From Serratia sarumanii (GTDB lineage Bacteria > Pseudomonadota > Gammaproteobacteria > Enterobacterales > Enterobacteriaceae): DNA of 64,000 nucleotides. A model generated the notes under the pieces. That model made no database searches, was not told the DNA's origin, and saw nothing but the letters and a program-made list of their open reading frames with translations. This document shows positions 45,991-54,571 of this stretch, one piece after another. The position numbers were made by a program, and so were the translations under genes. The stretch's first letter is position 1, and the number at the start of each line of letters is the position of its first letter. Location of the stretch: contig NZ_CP124750.1 in NCBI RefSeq assembly GCF_029962605.1, positions 2,480,001 to 2,544,000 on the forward strand, given 5' to 3'.

Positions 45991-47916
45991 TTACTTGCCG
46001 GTGGCCAATTCGCCGTACACCACTTGGCCGCGGAAACCGCGCCGCACCTGCTGGAACAGCTCGCGGAACGCCGGGTAATCCTGCGCCTGGCACAGCGCCT
46101 CCTTGCCGCGAATGGCGTTCACCTGCAGCTGATGATTGACGATCACCTGCTGCCCGTCGCGCCGCCACGCCACGCGATAGTCGCCCGCCGCATTGCGGAA
46201 CTGCCTGTCTTGCGGAATGGCGATGATCGGCACGTTGGCCGGCAGCTGCAGACGGTAGGTTTCGTCGTAGCGCTGCGCGCTGCAGTAGAACGGCGTTTCG
46301 TTGCCCGGCGCCGCCGTGGTGGTGTACAGCGTGCGGAACGATTTGCCGCCGGGCGGATTGGGCAGCGTCATGCCACCCACCACGCCGAAATCGACGTAGT
46401 CGTCCGCCTTGAAGCGGAAGCGGTAACCGAACTGTTTTTTGAGATCCAGCGGATCGCTGTTCATCGCCACCTCGCCGCTGCCGTCGATGCCGGAGGCGGA
46501 CATGATCGACGCTTCGGCCTGCGCCCGGTTCTGCCGGTTGATCTGCGAGAAGTAGCCCCGCAGGTCAATCTCTTCCACTTCGCTCAGCCGACGCTCGGTT
46601 TGCCCGTGCAGATTACCCGCTTTGTCGAACACGAAATCGACGCTCAGCGCGCTCTTGACCGGCTGCTCGTCGCTGCCCGGCGTGCGCGCCAGCTTGGCGT
46701 CGCGCGTCAGCAGCACCGGCGCCCCCAGATCGCCTTCCGGCAGTTGCCCGAAGCGCGCCCACGGATTGGTGGAATCCAGGTACAGTTTGAATTCCGGCAC
46801 GTAGGTGATGGCGTGATTAAAGCGGCTGAGCAGCGGCACTTTAGGCAGTATCGGGCCTTCGTCCATGCCGATCAGCACCGGCGAGCTTGCAATGCCTTTG
46901 GCGGCGAGCAGCGCCTCCAGGATCACCACGTGATCCTTGCAGTCGCCGTAGTGGTTGTCGAGAATGCTCTGCGCCGAATTCGGCTCCAGCCCGCCGTTGC
47001 CCAGATACACCGCCACGTAACGAATGTTTTGCGCCACCCAGCGATAGAGGGCCTCCGCCTGCTCGCGCCGATCGCTGATGCCGGCGGTGATGTTGTCCGC
47101 CAACGCCTGGATGCCCGGCGTCACCTTCGCCGCCGCGCCGGCCTTCAGCTGGTAGGCCTTGGCCAACTGCGGCCACTCGCGGTAGGTGCTGGCCATGATG
47201 GTCGGGCTGAAGGTCCAGCTGTCCGCCGCCCAGTTTTGCGATTTCATCGGCGCGCTGCGTGAATAATGCCAGCGCCAGTGCGCCTGCCCGTCGCGGATCT
47301 GCGGCTTGTCTCCGCCCGCCACGCCGCGCGTGAAAATATGCATCGGCAGCTTGGCGGGCGCCTGCAGGGTCACTTCGGCATCGTCGAACTGATCGAAAAC
47401 GCTGAACGTCTCCCACAGGCCGAAATAGTCGGGGAAATACGGGGTGTTTTGCGTGCGGCGCAGCTCATACACCACGCGCGATCCCGGCGCCAGGTTGGAG
47501 AACACGATGACGCGCACTTTGCGGTCGGCATACAGCGGCGCCGTGGCGCTGGAGTAACTCTCCTGGGTATAGATGCGATCGGGCGCCACGTCGTGGCGCT
47601 GGCCGTCGGCGGTCAGCGTATAAGCGGCGACCACCTCCAGCGTTTCCATTTTTTCGCTGTAGCTCAGGCGGATCTGGCTGAATTTCTCGACCGCCGCCTT
47701 GGTCTTCAGCAGCACTTCGTAGCTTTCCGTCTTCACGTTGGTGGCGTTGGCGTTGACGCGGTAATCCGCGCGATAGCGTACGAAGCTGAAATCGTTGTTG
47801 GCCGTGTCGTTCTGGCCCTGATCCGCTGCGGCGGGCGGTGCGACGGCCAACACGGTGGCCGGGTGCGTCGCCGTCAAACCGGCGAATAACAGCAGGGAAG
47901 GAATAGCGATTTTCAT
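45991..47916 (-). CDS. DUF3857 plus transglutaminase-like periplasmic protein
   Basis: A 641-residue protein with a Sec signal (MKIAIPSLLLFAGLTATHPA), an N-terminal DUF3857 beta domain (about 50-240) and a transglutaminase-like domain (about 270-420). The triad is visible: Cys in DNHYGDCKDHVVIL (about 325), His in RFNHAITYV and Asp in LYLDSTNPW. A C-terminal beta-rich part follows. Such proteins are periplasmic or outer-membrane-associated with unproven substrates; peptidase or cross-linking activity is possible. ATG 47916 has AAGGACC upstream. A Fur-like box lies about 80 bp upstream, suggesting iron-linked expression. Confidence 0.88.
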   Translation of the reverse strand: MKIAIPSLLLFAGLTATHPATVLAVAPPAAADQGQNDTANNDFSFVRYRADYRVNANATNVKTESYEVLLKTKAAVEKFSQIRLSYSEKMETLEVVAAYTLTADGQRHDVAPDRIYTQESYSSATAPLYADRKVRVIVFSNLAPGSRVVYELRRTQNTPYFPDYFGLWETFSVFDQFDDAEVTLQAPAKLPMHIFTRGVAGGDKPQIRDGQAHWRWHYSRSAPMKSQNWAADSWTFSPTIMASTYREWPQLAKAYQLKAGAAAKVTPGIQALADNITAGISDRREQAEALYRWVAQNIRYVAVYLGNGGLEPNSAQSILDNHYGDCKDHVVILEALLAAKGIASSPVLIGMDEGPILPKVPLLSRFNHAITYVPEFKLYLDSTNPWARFGQLPEGDLGAPVLLTRDAKLARTPGSDEQPVKSALSVDFVFDKAGNLHGQTERRLSEVEEIDLRGYFSQINRQNRAQAEASIMSASGIDGSGEVAMNSDPLDLKKQFGYRFRFKADDYVDFGVVGGMTLPNPPGGKSFRTLYTTTAAPGNETPFYCSAQRYDETYRLQLPANVPIIAIPQDRQFRNAAGDYRVAWRRDGQQVIVNHQLQVNAIRGKEALCQAQDYPAFRELFQQVRRGFRGQVVYGELATGK

Positions 47917-47998
47917 CTTCGGTCCTTGAAGGGCAATAAACGGCGACGCCGGGCTACGCGCCCGTCCCGGCGTCAAAACAGGCGGGCACACTAATATA

Positions 47999-48017
47999 AT
48001 TGAGAATCATTTTCAAT
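47999..48017. promoter_or_regulatory. Fur-like box upstream of the DUF3857-transglutaminase gene
   Basis: ATTGA-N-AAT-N-ATT-N-TCAAT is a full dyad at 47999-48017 and contains GAGAATCATTTTC, 11 of 13 matches to the core of the Fur consensus. It lies in the 123-bp gap between the XRE-cupin gene end and the transglutaminase start, so it should serve the latter. Confidence 0.6.
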
Positions 48018-48039
48018 AAACGAACCGTCAACGCCCAGG

Positions 48040-48609
48040 TTAGCCCTGTTCGATCAGCATCACGGCGGTGGTATCCGGCTCCAGCGCTTCGAAAACGTGC
48101 TCGCGATCGGCGGAATAGCTGATGTAATCGCCGGCGCTCAGCTCCTGCGGCTGGTCTGCCGGCCCCAGGCGCGCGCGCCCGCTGCTGATAATCACATGCT
48201 CGACGGTGCCGGGAGGATGCGGCCGGGAAAGCTTGGCTTCTCCGGGCTGCACCCGCAGCCGGTAAATGTCGCGCTGCGCCCCCGGCGGGCAGGTGGCCAG
48301 CAGCGTGGCGGCGTAGTTGCCCTGCTCCGACAGTGTCGGCGTTCCCTCATGGGCGCGGATCACCTGCACCTGCCTGCTCGGCTGTGAAATCAGCCGGCTG
48401 ACCGGCACATCCAGCGCCATCGCCAGCGCCCATAGCGTTTCCAGGCTGGGATTGCCACTGCCGGCTTCCAGCTGCGACAGCGTGGACTTGGCGATGCCCG
48501 CGCGCTTCGCCAGTTCGGTGACGGACAGGTTCACTCGCTCCCGCTCACGGCGGATCGCCGCCGACAAGAGGCCGATTGGCGTGATGTTCTGCATTAGGCT
48601 ATCGCTCAT
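48040..48609 (-). CDS. XRE-family regulator with C-terminal cupin sensor
   Basis: A 189-residue regulator: HTH_XRE at about 14-70 (LSAAIRRERERVNLSVTELAKRAGIAKSTLSQLEAGSGNPSLETLWALAMALDV) and a cupin domain at about 110-185 (SRPHPPGTVEHVIISSGRARL, LSAGDYISYSADREHVFEAL) with HxE/H-type metal-site residues. It resembles SutR/PuuR-like regulators that sense a small ligand. It is divergent from a DMT exporter and probably controls it and itself through the TGTTCG repeats between them. Confidence 0.92.
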   Translation of the reverse strand: MSDSLMQNITPIGLLSAAIRRERERVNLSVTELAKRAGIAKSTLSQLEAGSGNPSLETLWALAMALDVPVSRLISQPSRQVQVIRAHEGTPTLSEQGNYAATLLATCPPGAQRDIYRLRVQPGEAKLSRPHPPGTVEHVIISSGRARLGPADQPQELSAGDYISYSADREHVFEALEPDTTAVMLIEQG

Positions 48610-48690
48610 TGTTCGCTATACCATCCATTTGTTCGACTTGACGAACACTCGTATTCATGTTCATCATAATGTTCGATTGTTCATTTTAAT
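48610..48690. promoter_or_regulatory. Cluster of TGTTCR repeats between XRE-cupin and DMT exporter genes
   Basis: TGTTCG (48630-48635) and CGAACA (48642-48647) form a perfect dyad with a 6-bp spacer. Further direct TGTTCG or TGTTCA copies occur at about 48610, 48659, 48670 and 48678. Multiple half-sites in a 129-bp divergent region are a strong candidate operator for the XRE regulator. Confidence 0.65.
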
Positions 48691-48738
48691 GATTGCACCG
48701 CTTTGCCGCAAGTGCGGGCAGGCAACGAGGGAAACCAC

Positions 48739-49632
48739 ATGAAAACGAAAACGCGCGGCGCAGTGCAAATGATCCTCGCCATGACCATCTCCGGTACCGT
48801 GGGGTGGCCGGTGCTCGTTTTAGGGCAGCCGCCCGCGACGGTGGTGTTTTGGCGCTGCGCGTTCGGCGCGCTGGCCATGCTGGCGACCTGCGCCGCACTC
48901 GGTCAGCTGAAATCAGGCGCGATCAACCGGCGCCAGCTGAGCTTCGCCATTCTGGGGGGAATCGCCCTGGTGCTCAACTGGACGCTGCTGTTTGCCGCCT
49001 ATGCGCATGCCTCGATCGCGGTCGCCACCGTTACCTACCACGTTCAGCCGTTCATGTTGGTGGCGCTGGGGGCGCTGCTGTTCGGCGAAAAGCTGACGGC
49101 TAATCGGCTGGGCTGGCTTCTGCTGGCGTTCGCGGGAATGGTGTTGATCGTCACCGGCCGGCAAAACGGCGGCGGCGATGACTATCTGCTCGGCGTGGCG
49201 CTGGCGTTGGGCGCGGCCCTGATGTACGCCATTGCGGCGGCGATCGTCAAACAGCTGGCCGCGCTGCCGCCGCAGCTGATCGTGTTGATTCAGCTTACCG
49301 TCGGCGCGCTGGTGATGGCGCCGTTCGCCGGCCTGGCCACGCCGCCTGCGGCCCCGATCGACTGGCTGCTGCTGGCGACCCTCGGCCTGGTGCATACCGG
49401 CTTGATGTCCACGCTGCTGTACGGCGCCATTCAGAAGATCCCCACCTCTCTGGTCGGCGCCCTGTCGTTCATCTACCCGGCGGTGGCGATCGTGGTGGAC
49501 TGGGCGGCGTTCGGCCACCGCCTCAGTCTGTTACAGCTGCTGGGCACGCTGGCGATCCTGGGCGCCGCGGCGGGCATGAACTTCGGCTGGCGGCTCTCGC
49601 CGGTCGCCCGGCGGGCTGATAAAACCGGTTAA
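48739..49632 (+). CDS. EamA/DMT-superfamily exporter
   Basis: A 297-residue membrane protein with about ten transmembrane helices in two EamA repeats (about 5-140 and 150-285). Marks: VVFWRCAFGALAML, VATVTYHVQPFMLVALGALLFGEKLTANRLGWLLLAFAGMVLI and the second-repeat SLVGALSFIYPAVAIVVDW. Such proteins export amino acids or other metabolites (RhtA, YdcZ-like). ATG 48739 follows ACGAGGG. Divergence from the XRE-cupin regulator suggests ligand-controlled export; the ligand is unknown. Confidence 0.9.
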   Translation: MKTKTRGAVQMILAMTISGTVGWPVLVLGQPPATVVFWRCAFGALAMLATCAALGQLKSGAINRRQLSFAILGGIALVLNWTLLFAAYAHASIAVATVTYHVQPFMLVALGALLFGEKLTANRLGWLLLAFAGMVLIVTGRQNGGGDDYLLGVALALGAALMYAIAAAIVKQLAALPPQLIVLIQLTVGALVMAPFAGLATPPAAPIDWLLLATLGLVHTGLMSTLLYGAIQKIPTSLVGALSFIYPAVAIVVDWAAFGHRLSLLQLLGTLAILGAAAGMNFGWRLSPVARRADKTG

Positions 49633-49685
49633 TCCCGTCCGGCGGGCAAGCTATGCACAATAAGGCATTCGTCTTGCGCCCGGCG

Positions 49686-49706
49686 CGGTGTTATTTATTT
49701 ACACCG
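49686..49706. promoter_or_regulatory. Inverted repeat before the 23-codon ORF
   Basis: CGGTGT (49686-49691) and ACACCG (49701-49706) flank a 9-bp AT-rich spacer, 23 bp before the start codon of the small ORF. It could be an operator or a 5' UTR hairpin. Confidence 0.4.
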
Positions 49707-49728
49707 TGTAGGGTAGAAGGAGTTGGCC

Positions 49729-49800
49729 ATGTGGTATCACCGCCTGCAACGGCGCATCCGTTTCAGCTACTGGAACGAACTGTGCGTCGCAAAAAAATAA
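49729..49800 (+). CDS. Possible small protein of 23 residues
   Basis: ATG 49729 follows AGAAGGAG at good spacing and opens a 23-residue frame: MWYHRLQRRIRFSYW, then NELCVAKK. The product is basic and aromatic. A rho-independent terminator starts at the next base after its stop and a dyad lies upstream, so the unit has its own promoter-like and terminator signals. I do not recognise a family. It could be a regulatory micropeptide or leader, or the region could be a small RNA. Confidence 0.45.
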   Translation: MWYHRLQRRIRFSYWNELCVAKK

Positions 49801-49824
49801 GGGAAGGCGCAAGCCTTCCCTTTT
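49801..49824. terminator. Bidirectional terminator
   Basis: GGGAAGGC (49801-49808) and GCCTTCCC (49813-49820) with a GCAA tetraloop, TTTT on the right and an A-rich tract on the left. It should end both the small + strand unit and the minus-strand nitroreductase transcript. Confidence 0.88.
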
Positions 49825-49841
49825 GTCATTCACCGCTCAGC

Positions 49842-50447
49842 TCAGAAACGATCGGTTTTCACCACCTCGTCGAACGGCAGTTTGCCGATGCGCGGATAAG
49901 GCTGCCCCGCCGCCTTGCCGATGGCGACCATCAGCGCGATCTGATAGTGCGCCGGTTTGTTGATGATCTCTCCCACGGCGTCGAAATCAAACCCGTCCAT
50001 CGGGCAAGAGTCGTAGCCCTGCGCCTTGGCCGCCAGCATCAGCGTCTGGGCGAAGATACCGCTGCTGCGCATCACTTCGTCGCGCTGCACCTGCGGCTTA
50101 CCGCGATAATACTGATCGACGGCCGGGATCATGAACTGCTGTACCGGCTCCGCCGCCTCGGCCCAGACGTTTTTTACCTGTGACTCCCAGCTCGACAGAT
50201 CGCCGCACAGCACGACCAGCATCGACGCGTCGGTGACCTGTGCCTGCCCCCACGCCGCTTCGCGAATTTTCTCGCGCTGGGCGCGATCTTCGATCAGCAG
50301 CGGGCGCCAGTGCTGCAGGTTAAAAGCGCTGGGTGCGCCCTGCAGCGCGATAGTCAGCAACGCTTTTTTCTCTTCGAGCGTCATCACGTGCTGCGCATCA
50401 AACTGTTTGGTGGCGCGGCGCTGGCTGATTGCGTCTAACGTATTCAT
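49842..50447 (-). CDS. Nitroreductase-family protein
   Basis: A 201-residue FMN-dependent nitroreductase-like enzyme: MNTLDAISQRRATKQFD at the N-terminus with the FMN-binding Arg pair, APSAFNLQHWRPLLI near 39-53 (the conserved PSxxNxQ/HW loop), and C-terminal YQIALMVAIGKAAGQPYPR. It reduces quinones, nitro compounds or similar using NAD(P)H. ATG 50447 has GGGGCAG upstream. The physiological substrate is unknown. It stands as a single gene between two terminators or promoters. Confidence 0.9.
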   Translation of the reverse strand: MNTLDAISQRRATKQFDAQHVMTLEEKKALLTIALQGAPSAFNLQHWRPLLIEDRAQREKIREAAWGQAQVTDASMLVVLCGDLSSWESQVKNVWAEAAEPVQQFMIPAVDQYYRGKPQVQRDEVMRSSGIFAQTLMLAAKAQGYDSCPMDGFDFDAVGEIINKPAHYQIALMVAIGKAAGQPYPRIGKLPFDEVVKTDRF

Positions 50448-50516
50448 TTTACTGCCCCTGTCCATGTGAAAGATCCTATTGTCGCCAACGCGACGCGGCT
50501 GTCCAGCCCCCGACGG

Positions 50517-51815
50517 CTATTTCTGCGCGGTTTCGGCGCGCAAACGGCTGACCTGCGCGGTCAGCTCGGGCCACGGCGCCTGACCGGCGTAGTGCTGCCG
50601 CAGATAGTTGAGCAGGATGGCTATCTGCGCGTCATCCAGGTTATGGCGGAAGCCCGGCATATAGCCCAGTTCGGCGTTGGCCGGCCGCTGTATGCCATCC
50701 AGCACCACGCGAATGGCGTTGTCCGGCGCCTCGGCGAACAGGTTGGTGTTCAGCGCCAGAGAAGGCCGCACCCCCGCCATCTGCGCGCCCTTTTCCTGCG
50801 CATGACAAGCCATGCAGGCGCCGGAAAACAGCCGCGCGCCTTGCGAGCTCAGGGGCTCGACCTGCCGCTTCGCCTTAGCGTTCAACGTGGCCGCCGTCGC
50901 GCCCGCCGCCGTTTCAGGATGATAGCTGCGCAGATAGACGGCGATCGCCTGCAGATCCGCCTGCGGCAAGCGGGACAACCCTTCTTCGATCACCGGCGCC
51001 ATTGGGCCGGCGGCCACGCCGTGGTTGGCCGAGTAGCCGGTACGCATGAAATCGACCAGATCCTGCTGCGTCCAATCGAGCGGCGCGGGCGAGCGGCCGG
51101 TCAACGCCGGCGCCGTCCAGCCTTCCGCCACGCCGCCGGCCAGGTGGTCGCTACCGGTTTTCTCGCCGAACAACACGTTGCGCGGCGAGTGGCAGGCACT
51201 GCAATGCCCCAGCCCTTCGGCCAGATAAGCGCCGCGGTTCCAGGCGGCGCTTTGGGCCGGGTTTTCCTGCATCGCGCCCGGCGTCAGGAACAGCAGGTTC
51301 CAGGCGAAGATGCCCTGGCGGATATTGAACGGAAAGTGCAGATCGGTGGCCGGCGGCCGATAGTTGACCGGCGGTTGCGACATCAGGTAGGCGTACAGCG
51401 CCTGCAGATCGTCGTCACTCGTGCGGGTAAAGGCGGTATAGGGAAACGCCGGATAAAGGTAGCGGCCCTGGCGATCGACGCCGTGGCGCATGGCGCGTTC
51501 AAACGCCGCGTAACTCCAGCTGCCGATGCCGGTTTCCACGTCCGGCGTGATGTTGGTGCTGTAAATGGTGCCGAAGGGGATCGCCATCGCCAGCCCGCCG
51601 GCGTTGCGCTCGCCGCCTGAGCGGGTGTGGCACACCGCGCAATCGCCGAGATCGGCCAGCGTTTTGCCGCGCGCAATCTGCGCCTCGCTAAAACTGTGCG
51701 TCGCGTCGGCGGCGAGCGGCGCGATTTCCGGTTGCCAGCTGGCGACAACGCCGGCCACCACCACGGCGAGCACCGTAACCCCGCCCCACCCGGCGATCTT
51801 TTTCATCTTACTCAT
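50517..51815 (-). CDS. Tri-heme cytochrome c subunit of a periplasmic dehydrogenase
   Basis: A 432-residue protein with an N-terminal signal anchor (residues 9-26) and three CxxCH heme sites: CAVCH at 59-63, CSACH near 204 and CMACH near 333. This matches the cytochrome subunit of AldFGH-type aldehyde dehydrogenases and the alcohol dehydrogenase cytochromes, which pass electrons to ubiquinone. It is the last gene of the operon, 27 bp after the molybdopterin subunit. AAGGACAG precedes ATG 51815. Confidence 0.92.
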   Translation of the reverse strand: MSKMKKIAGWGGVTVLAVVVAGVVASWQPEIAPLAADATHSFSEAQIARGKTLADLGDCAVCHTRSGGERNAGGLAMAIPFGTIYSTNITPDVETGIGSWSYAAFERAMRHGVDRQGRYLYPAFPYTAFTRTSDDDLQALYAYLMSQPPVNYRPPATDLHFPFNIRQGIFAWNLLFLTPGAMQENPAQSAAWNRGAYLAEGLGHCSACHSPRNVLFGEKTGSDHLAGGVAEGWTAPALTGRSPAPLDWTQQDLVDFMRTGYSANHGVAAGPMAPVIEEGLSRLPQADLQAIAVYLRSYHPETAAGATAATLNAKAKRQVEPLSSQGARLFSGACMACHAQEKGAQMAGVRPSLALNTNLFAEAPDNAIRVVLDGIQRPANAELGYMPGFRHNLDDAQIAILLNYLRQHYAGQAPWPELTAQVSRLRAETAQK

Positions 51816-51842
51816 CTTTGCTGTCCTTGATCGTGACGGGGA

Positions 51843-54101
51843 TTAATGGCCGGCCTGGGCGCGCAGCGCGGCAAGCACCCGCGCCGGCGTAAACGGCACC
51901 TCGCGCAGCCGCACGCCGAGCGCGTCAAACAGCGCGTTGCCGATCGCCGCCGCGCTCGGCACCGAGGCGGATTCTCCGGCGCCCATCGGCGCTTCCTCCG
52001 GGCGATCGATCAGCTGGATATCGATCTGCGGCAGCTCGTCGAAACGCAGGATCGGATAGCCGCCCCAGTCCAATGACGTCACCCCCGTCTTGTTGAAGGT
52101 CACGAACTCTTTCAGCACCCGGCTGGCGGACTGGATGACGTTGCCGTGCACCTGATGGCGCACCCCGGCCGGGTTGATCATGCGGCCGCAGTCATGCGCC
52201 ACGAAGATTTTATCGAGCGTGATCTGCCCGGAGCGGCGGTTGACGCTGAGATCGCACACCCAGGCCGCCCAGGCGGCGCCGAAGCCGGGGAATTTGCTGT
52301 GAAAATAGCGCGCATAGGCGAAGCCGCGGCCGCTCACCACTTCGGCGCCGGCGGCGCGCGAGCGGTGCGCCGGGCCGTCTTGCCAGTTCGCCTGCCGTTT
52401 CAGCGCTTCAATCAACGCCACCGCGCGCGGATCGTTCAGATAGCGCAAACGAAACGCGATCGGATCCTCGCCGGCGCGCCAGGCCAGCTCGTCGATCCAG
52501 GACTCATGGGCGAACACGTTGGGCAGCGCCGAAACGCCGCGCATCCACGAAGCCCGCACGATCGGCGCGGCGTCCTGACAGACCACCCGCATGTGCGGAT
52601 ACTCGTATTGCGGAATGGCGGTGCGATCGCCCATTTGCTGCACGTCGCCCCGGTTGGCCACTTTGCCGGTCAACACCAGCGGCAAGGTCACGGCATTGTT
52701 GGAGGGGTAGCTGGTTTTCAATTCGTAGGCCGCCACCCGGTTTTGCGCGTCGAGGCCACCGCGCACCCGAATCAGCTGGCCGGTGCCCTTCGGCTCCCAG
52801 CCGGATTCCTGTTCGCGCATCAGCTGCACGCGCACCGGCCGGCCGGTGGCCCGCGCCAGCAGCGCCGCGTCCGCCGAGACGTCGTCGGCGCAGTTGCGGC
52901 CATAGCAGCCGGAGGCCTCCATGCGGGTGATGTGCACCTGCCCAGGCGGCAGCTCGAGCAGCCTGGCGATGTCTTTGCGCAGATCGTGCGGGTTTTGCGT
53001 GCCGGACCACACCTGCGCCCGCCCGTCTTTGACTTCCGCCACCGCGCAGGAAGGGCCGATCGAGGCGTGCTGATGGTAAGGCCAGACATAGTCGGCCTGC
53101 ACTGCGGTATGCAGCAATGCCAGCGCGGCATCAGTGCCCGCGTCGTCGCGCAGCACGCGGTCGGTTTTCGGATTGGCCTCCAGCGCGGCGGGCAGCGCTT
53201 CCGGCGACAGATCCGGCAACCCGGCCCAGGGTTTCCATTCGGTTTTCAGTTGGCGCATGGCGGCGATCGCCTGCTCCTCGCGCTCGGCCACGATGCCGAT
53301 GAAATCGTTGATCACCACCAGTTTCACGATGCCCGGCAGGTGCGCGATCGAGCTTTCATCCACCGACAGCAGGCCGCCGCCCAACGGCGCGCTGCTGTCG
53401 GCGCCTACGTATGGCGGGCGCACCACGCGGCCATGCAGCATGCCGGGCAAGCGCAGGTCGTGGACGTAGGTCAGCCCACCGCTGACCTTGGCCGGAATAT
53501 CGACCCGGGGCACGGCGCGGCCCACGTAGTGGTTCTGCCGTTCGCTGTTCAGCTGCACGTTTTTATCCAGCATCACGTGCAGATTTTGCCCACTCGCCAG
53601 CTGCGCATAGCTCAGCGAGCGCCCTGGGTTCCTGGTCACAAATACCTGCCCCGCCGCCGCCGTCAGCTGTTCGGCCGGCAGTTCGAAGGCTTTGGCCGCC
53701 AGCGCCGTCAGCAGGTGCCGCACCTGCGCCGCCGCCTGCCGCAGCGGCACTGAGGTCACCTGAAGGGTGGCGCTGGCGATGGTCGGCCCCTGATCCGGCG
53801 TGCGTTGCGTATCGCCAAGGATCATCGTGACGTGATCAAACGGCACGCAAATTTCATCGGCGACGATCTGCGCCAGCGCGGTGCGAATGCCGGTGCCCAG
53901 ATCGACGTGGCCGTTGAACGCCGTCACCCGGCCGTCGGCGGTGAGGCTGATAAAGCTGTCCACCCGATCCAGCGGCAGATCGGCGGGCGATGCAACCGAC
54001 TCGGCGGCGAAGGCGCTCAATGGCGCAGGCAGCAGGCTGCTGACCATCACCACACCGCCGGCCTGCAGCAGCTGGCGGCGGGTCAGTTCGAGGCGGCTCA
54101 T
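51843..54101 (-). CDS. Molybdopterin subunit of a periplasmic aldehyde/N-heterocycle dehydrogenase
   Basis: A 752-residue xanthine-oxidase-family large subunit (IorB/AldH type). N-terminal LTRRQLLQAGGVVMVSSLLPAPLSAFAAES is a Tat signal. Cofactor-binding segments include GRAVPRVDIPAKVSGGLTYVHDLRLPGMLHGRVVRPP, EASGCYGRNCADDVSADAALLARATGRPVRV and RASWMRGVSALPNVFAHESWIDELA. The catalytic Glu is in PMGAGESASVPSAAAIGNAL near residue 715. It hydroxylates an aldehyde or aromatic N-heterocycle in the periplasm. ATG 54101 has GGAGG upstream and overlaps the 2Fe-2S gene by four bases. The substrate cannot be read from sequence. Confidence 0.92.
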   Translation of the reverse strand: MSRLELTRRQLLQAGGVVMVSSLLPAPLSAFAAESVASPADLPLDRVDSFISLTADGRVTAFNGHVDLGTGIRTALAQIVADEICVPFDHVTMILGDTQRTPDQGPTIASATLQVTSVPLRQAAAQVRHLLTALAAKAFELPAEQLTAAAGQVFVTRNPGRSLSYAQLASGQNLHVMLDKNVQLNSERQNHYVGRAVPRVDIPAKVSGGLTYVHDLRLPGMLHGRVVRPPYVGADSSAPLGGGLLSVDESSIAHLPGIVKLVVINDFIGIVAEREEQAIAAMRQLKTEWKPWAGLPDLSPEALPAALEANPKTDRVLRDDAGTDAALALLHTAVQADYVWPYHQHASIGPSCAVAEVKDGRAQVWSGTQNPHDLRKDIARLLELPPGQVHITRMEASGCYGRNCADDVSADAALLARATGRPVRVQLMREQESGWEPKGTGQLIRVRGGLDAQNRVAAYELKTSYPSNNAVTLPLVLTGKVANRGDVQQMGDRTAIPQYEYPHMRVVCQDAAPIVRASWMRGVSALPNVFAHESWIDELAWRAGEDPIAFRLRYLNDPRAVALIEALKRQANWQDGPAHRSRAAGAEVVSGRGFAYARYFHSKFPGFGAAWAAWVCDLSVNRRSGQITLDKIFVAHDCGRMINPAGVRHQVHGNVIQSASRVLKEFVTFNKTGVTSLDWGGYPILRFDELPQIDIQLIDRPEEAPMGAGESASVPSAAAIGNALFDALGVRLREVPFTPARVLAALRAQAGH

Positions 54102-54571
54102 GCTTGCCTCCGCGCGGCCAGCAGATCGCGGGCGCGCTCGGCGGCGTGCAAGATCTCGATATGCGTGCCGCAGCGGCACAGGTTGTAAGCCAATTCTTTC
54201 TTGATGGTTTGTTCGTCGGCCTGCGGCTCGCGTTCGAACAGCGCGACCAGCGTCATGATCATGCCGTTGGCGCAGTAACCGCACTGCGCCGCCTGCTCAT
54301 CGATAAACCCTTGCTGTACCGGATGCGGCGCTTCCGCGGTGCCCAGGCCTTCCAGCGTGGTGACGGATTTGTTTCCTACGGCGGACAGCGGCATTGAGCA
54401 GGAGCGTGCGGCGACGCCGTCGATCAGCACCGTGCAGGCGCCGCACTCCCCCAGGCCGCAGCCGTATTTGGGGCCGTTCAATTGCAGATCGTTGCGTAAA
54501 ACATACAGCAGCGGGGTCTCGGGCGAGATATCGCCGAGTGGAACCACCCGGCCGTTAACATTGATTTCCAT
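54098..54571 (-). CDS. 2Fe-2S subunit of the periplasmic molybdenum dehydrogenase
   Basis: A 157-residue protein with a plant-ferredoxin-type cluster (Cys38, Cys43, Cys46, Cys58) and a second cluster (Cys97, Cys100, Cys132, Cys134: QCGYCANGM and LCRCGTH). It is the small subunit typical of IorA/AldG-type enzymes. It has no signal of its own and would be exported with the Tat-bearing large subunit. ATG 54571 has AGGGATAG upstream. It is the first gene of the three-gene operon. Confidence 0.94.
   Translation of the reverse strand: MEINVNGRVVPLGDISPETPLLYVLRNDLQLNGPKYGCGLGECGACTVLIDGVAARSCSMPLSAVGNKSVTTLEGLGTAEAPHPVQQGFIDEQAAQCGYCANGMIMTLVALFEREPQADEQTIKKELAYNLCRCGTHIEILHAAERARDLLAARRQA

Noticed and set aside
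52146..53753. 535-codon + strand frame opposite the molybdopterin subunit gene
   Set aside because: Antisense shadow; the minus-strand gene is in an operon with overlapping partners and shows cofactor motifs.
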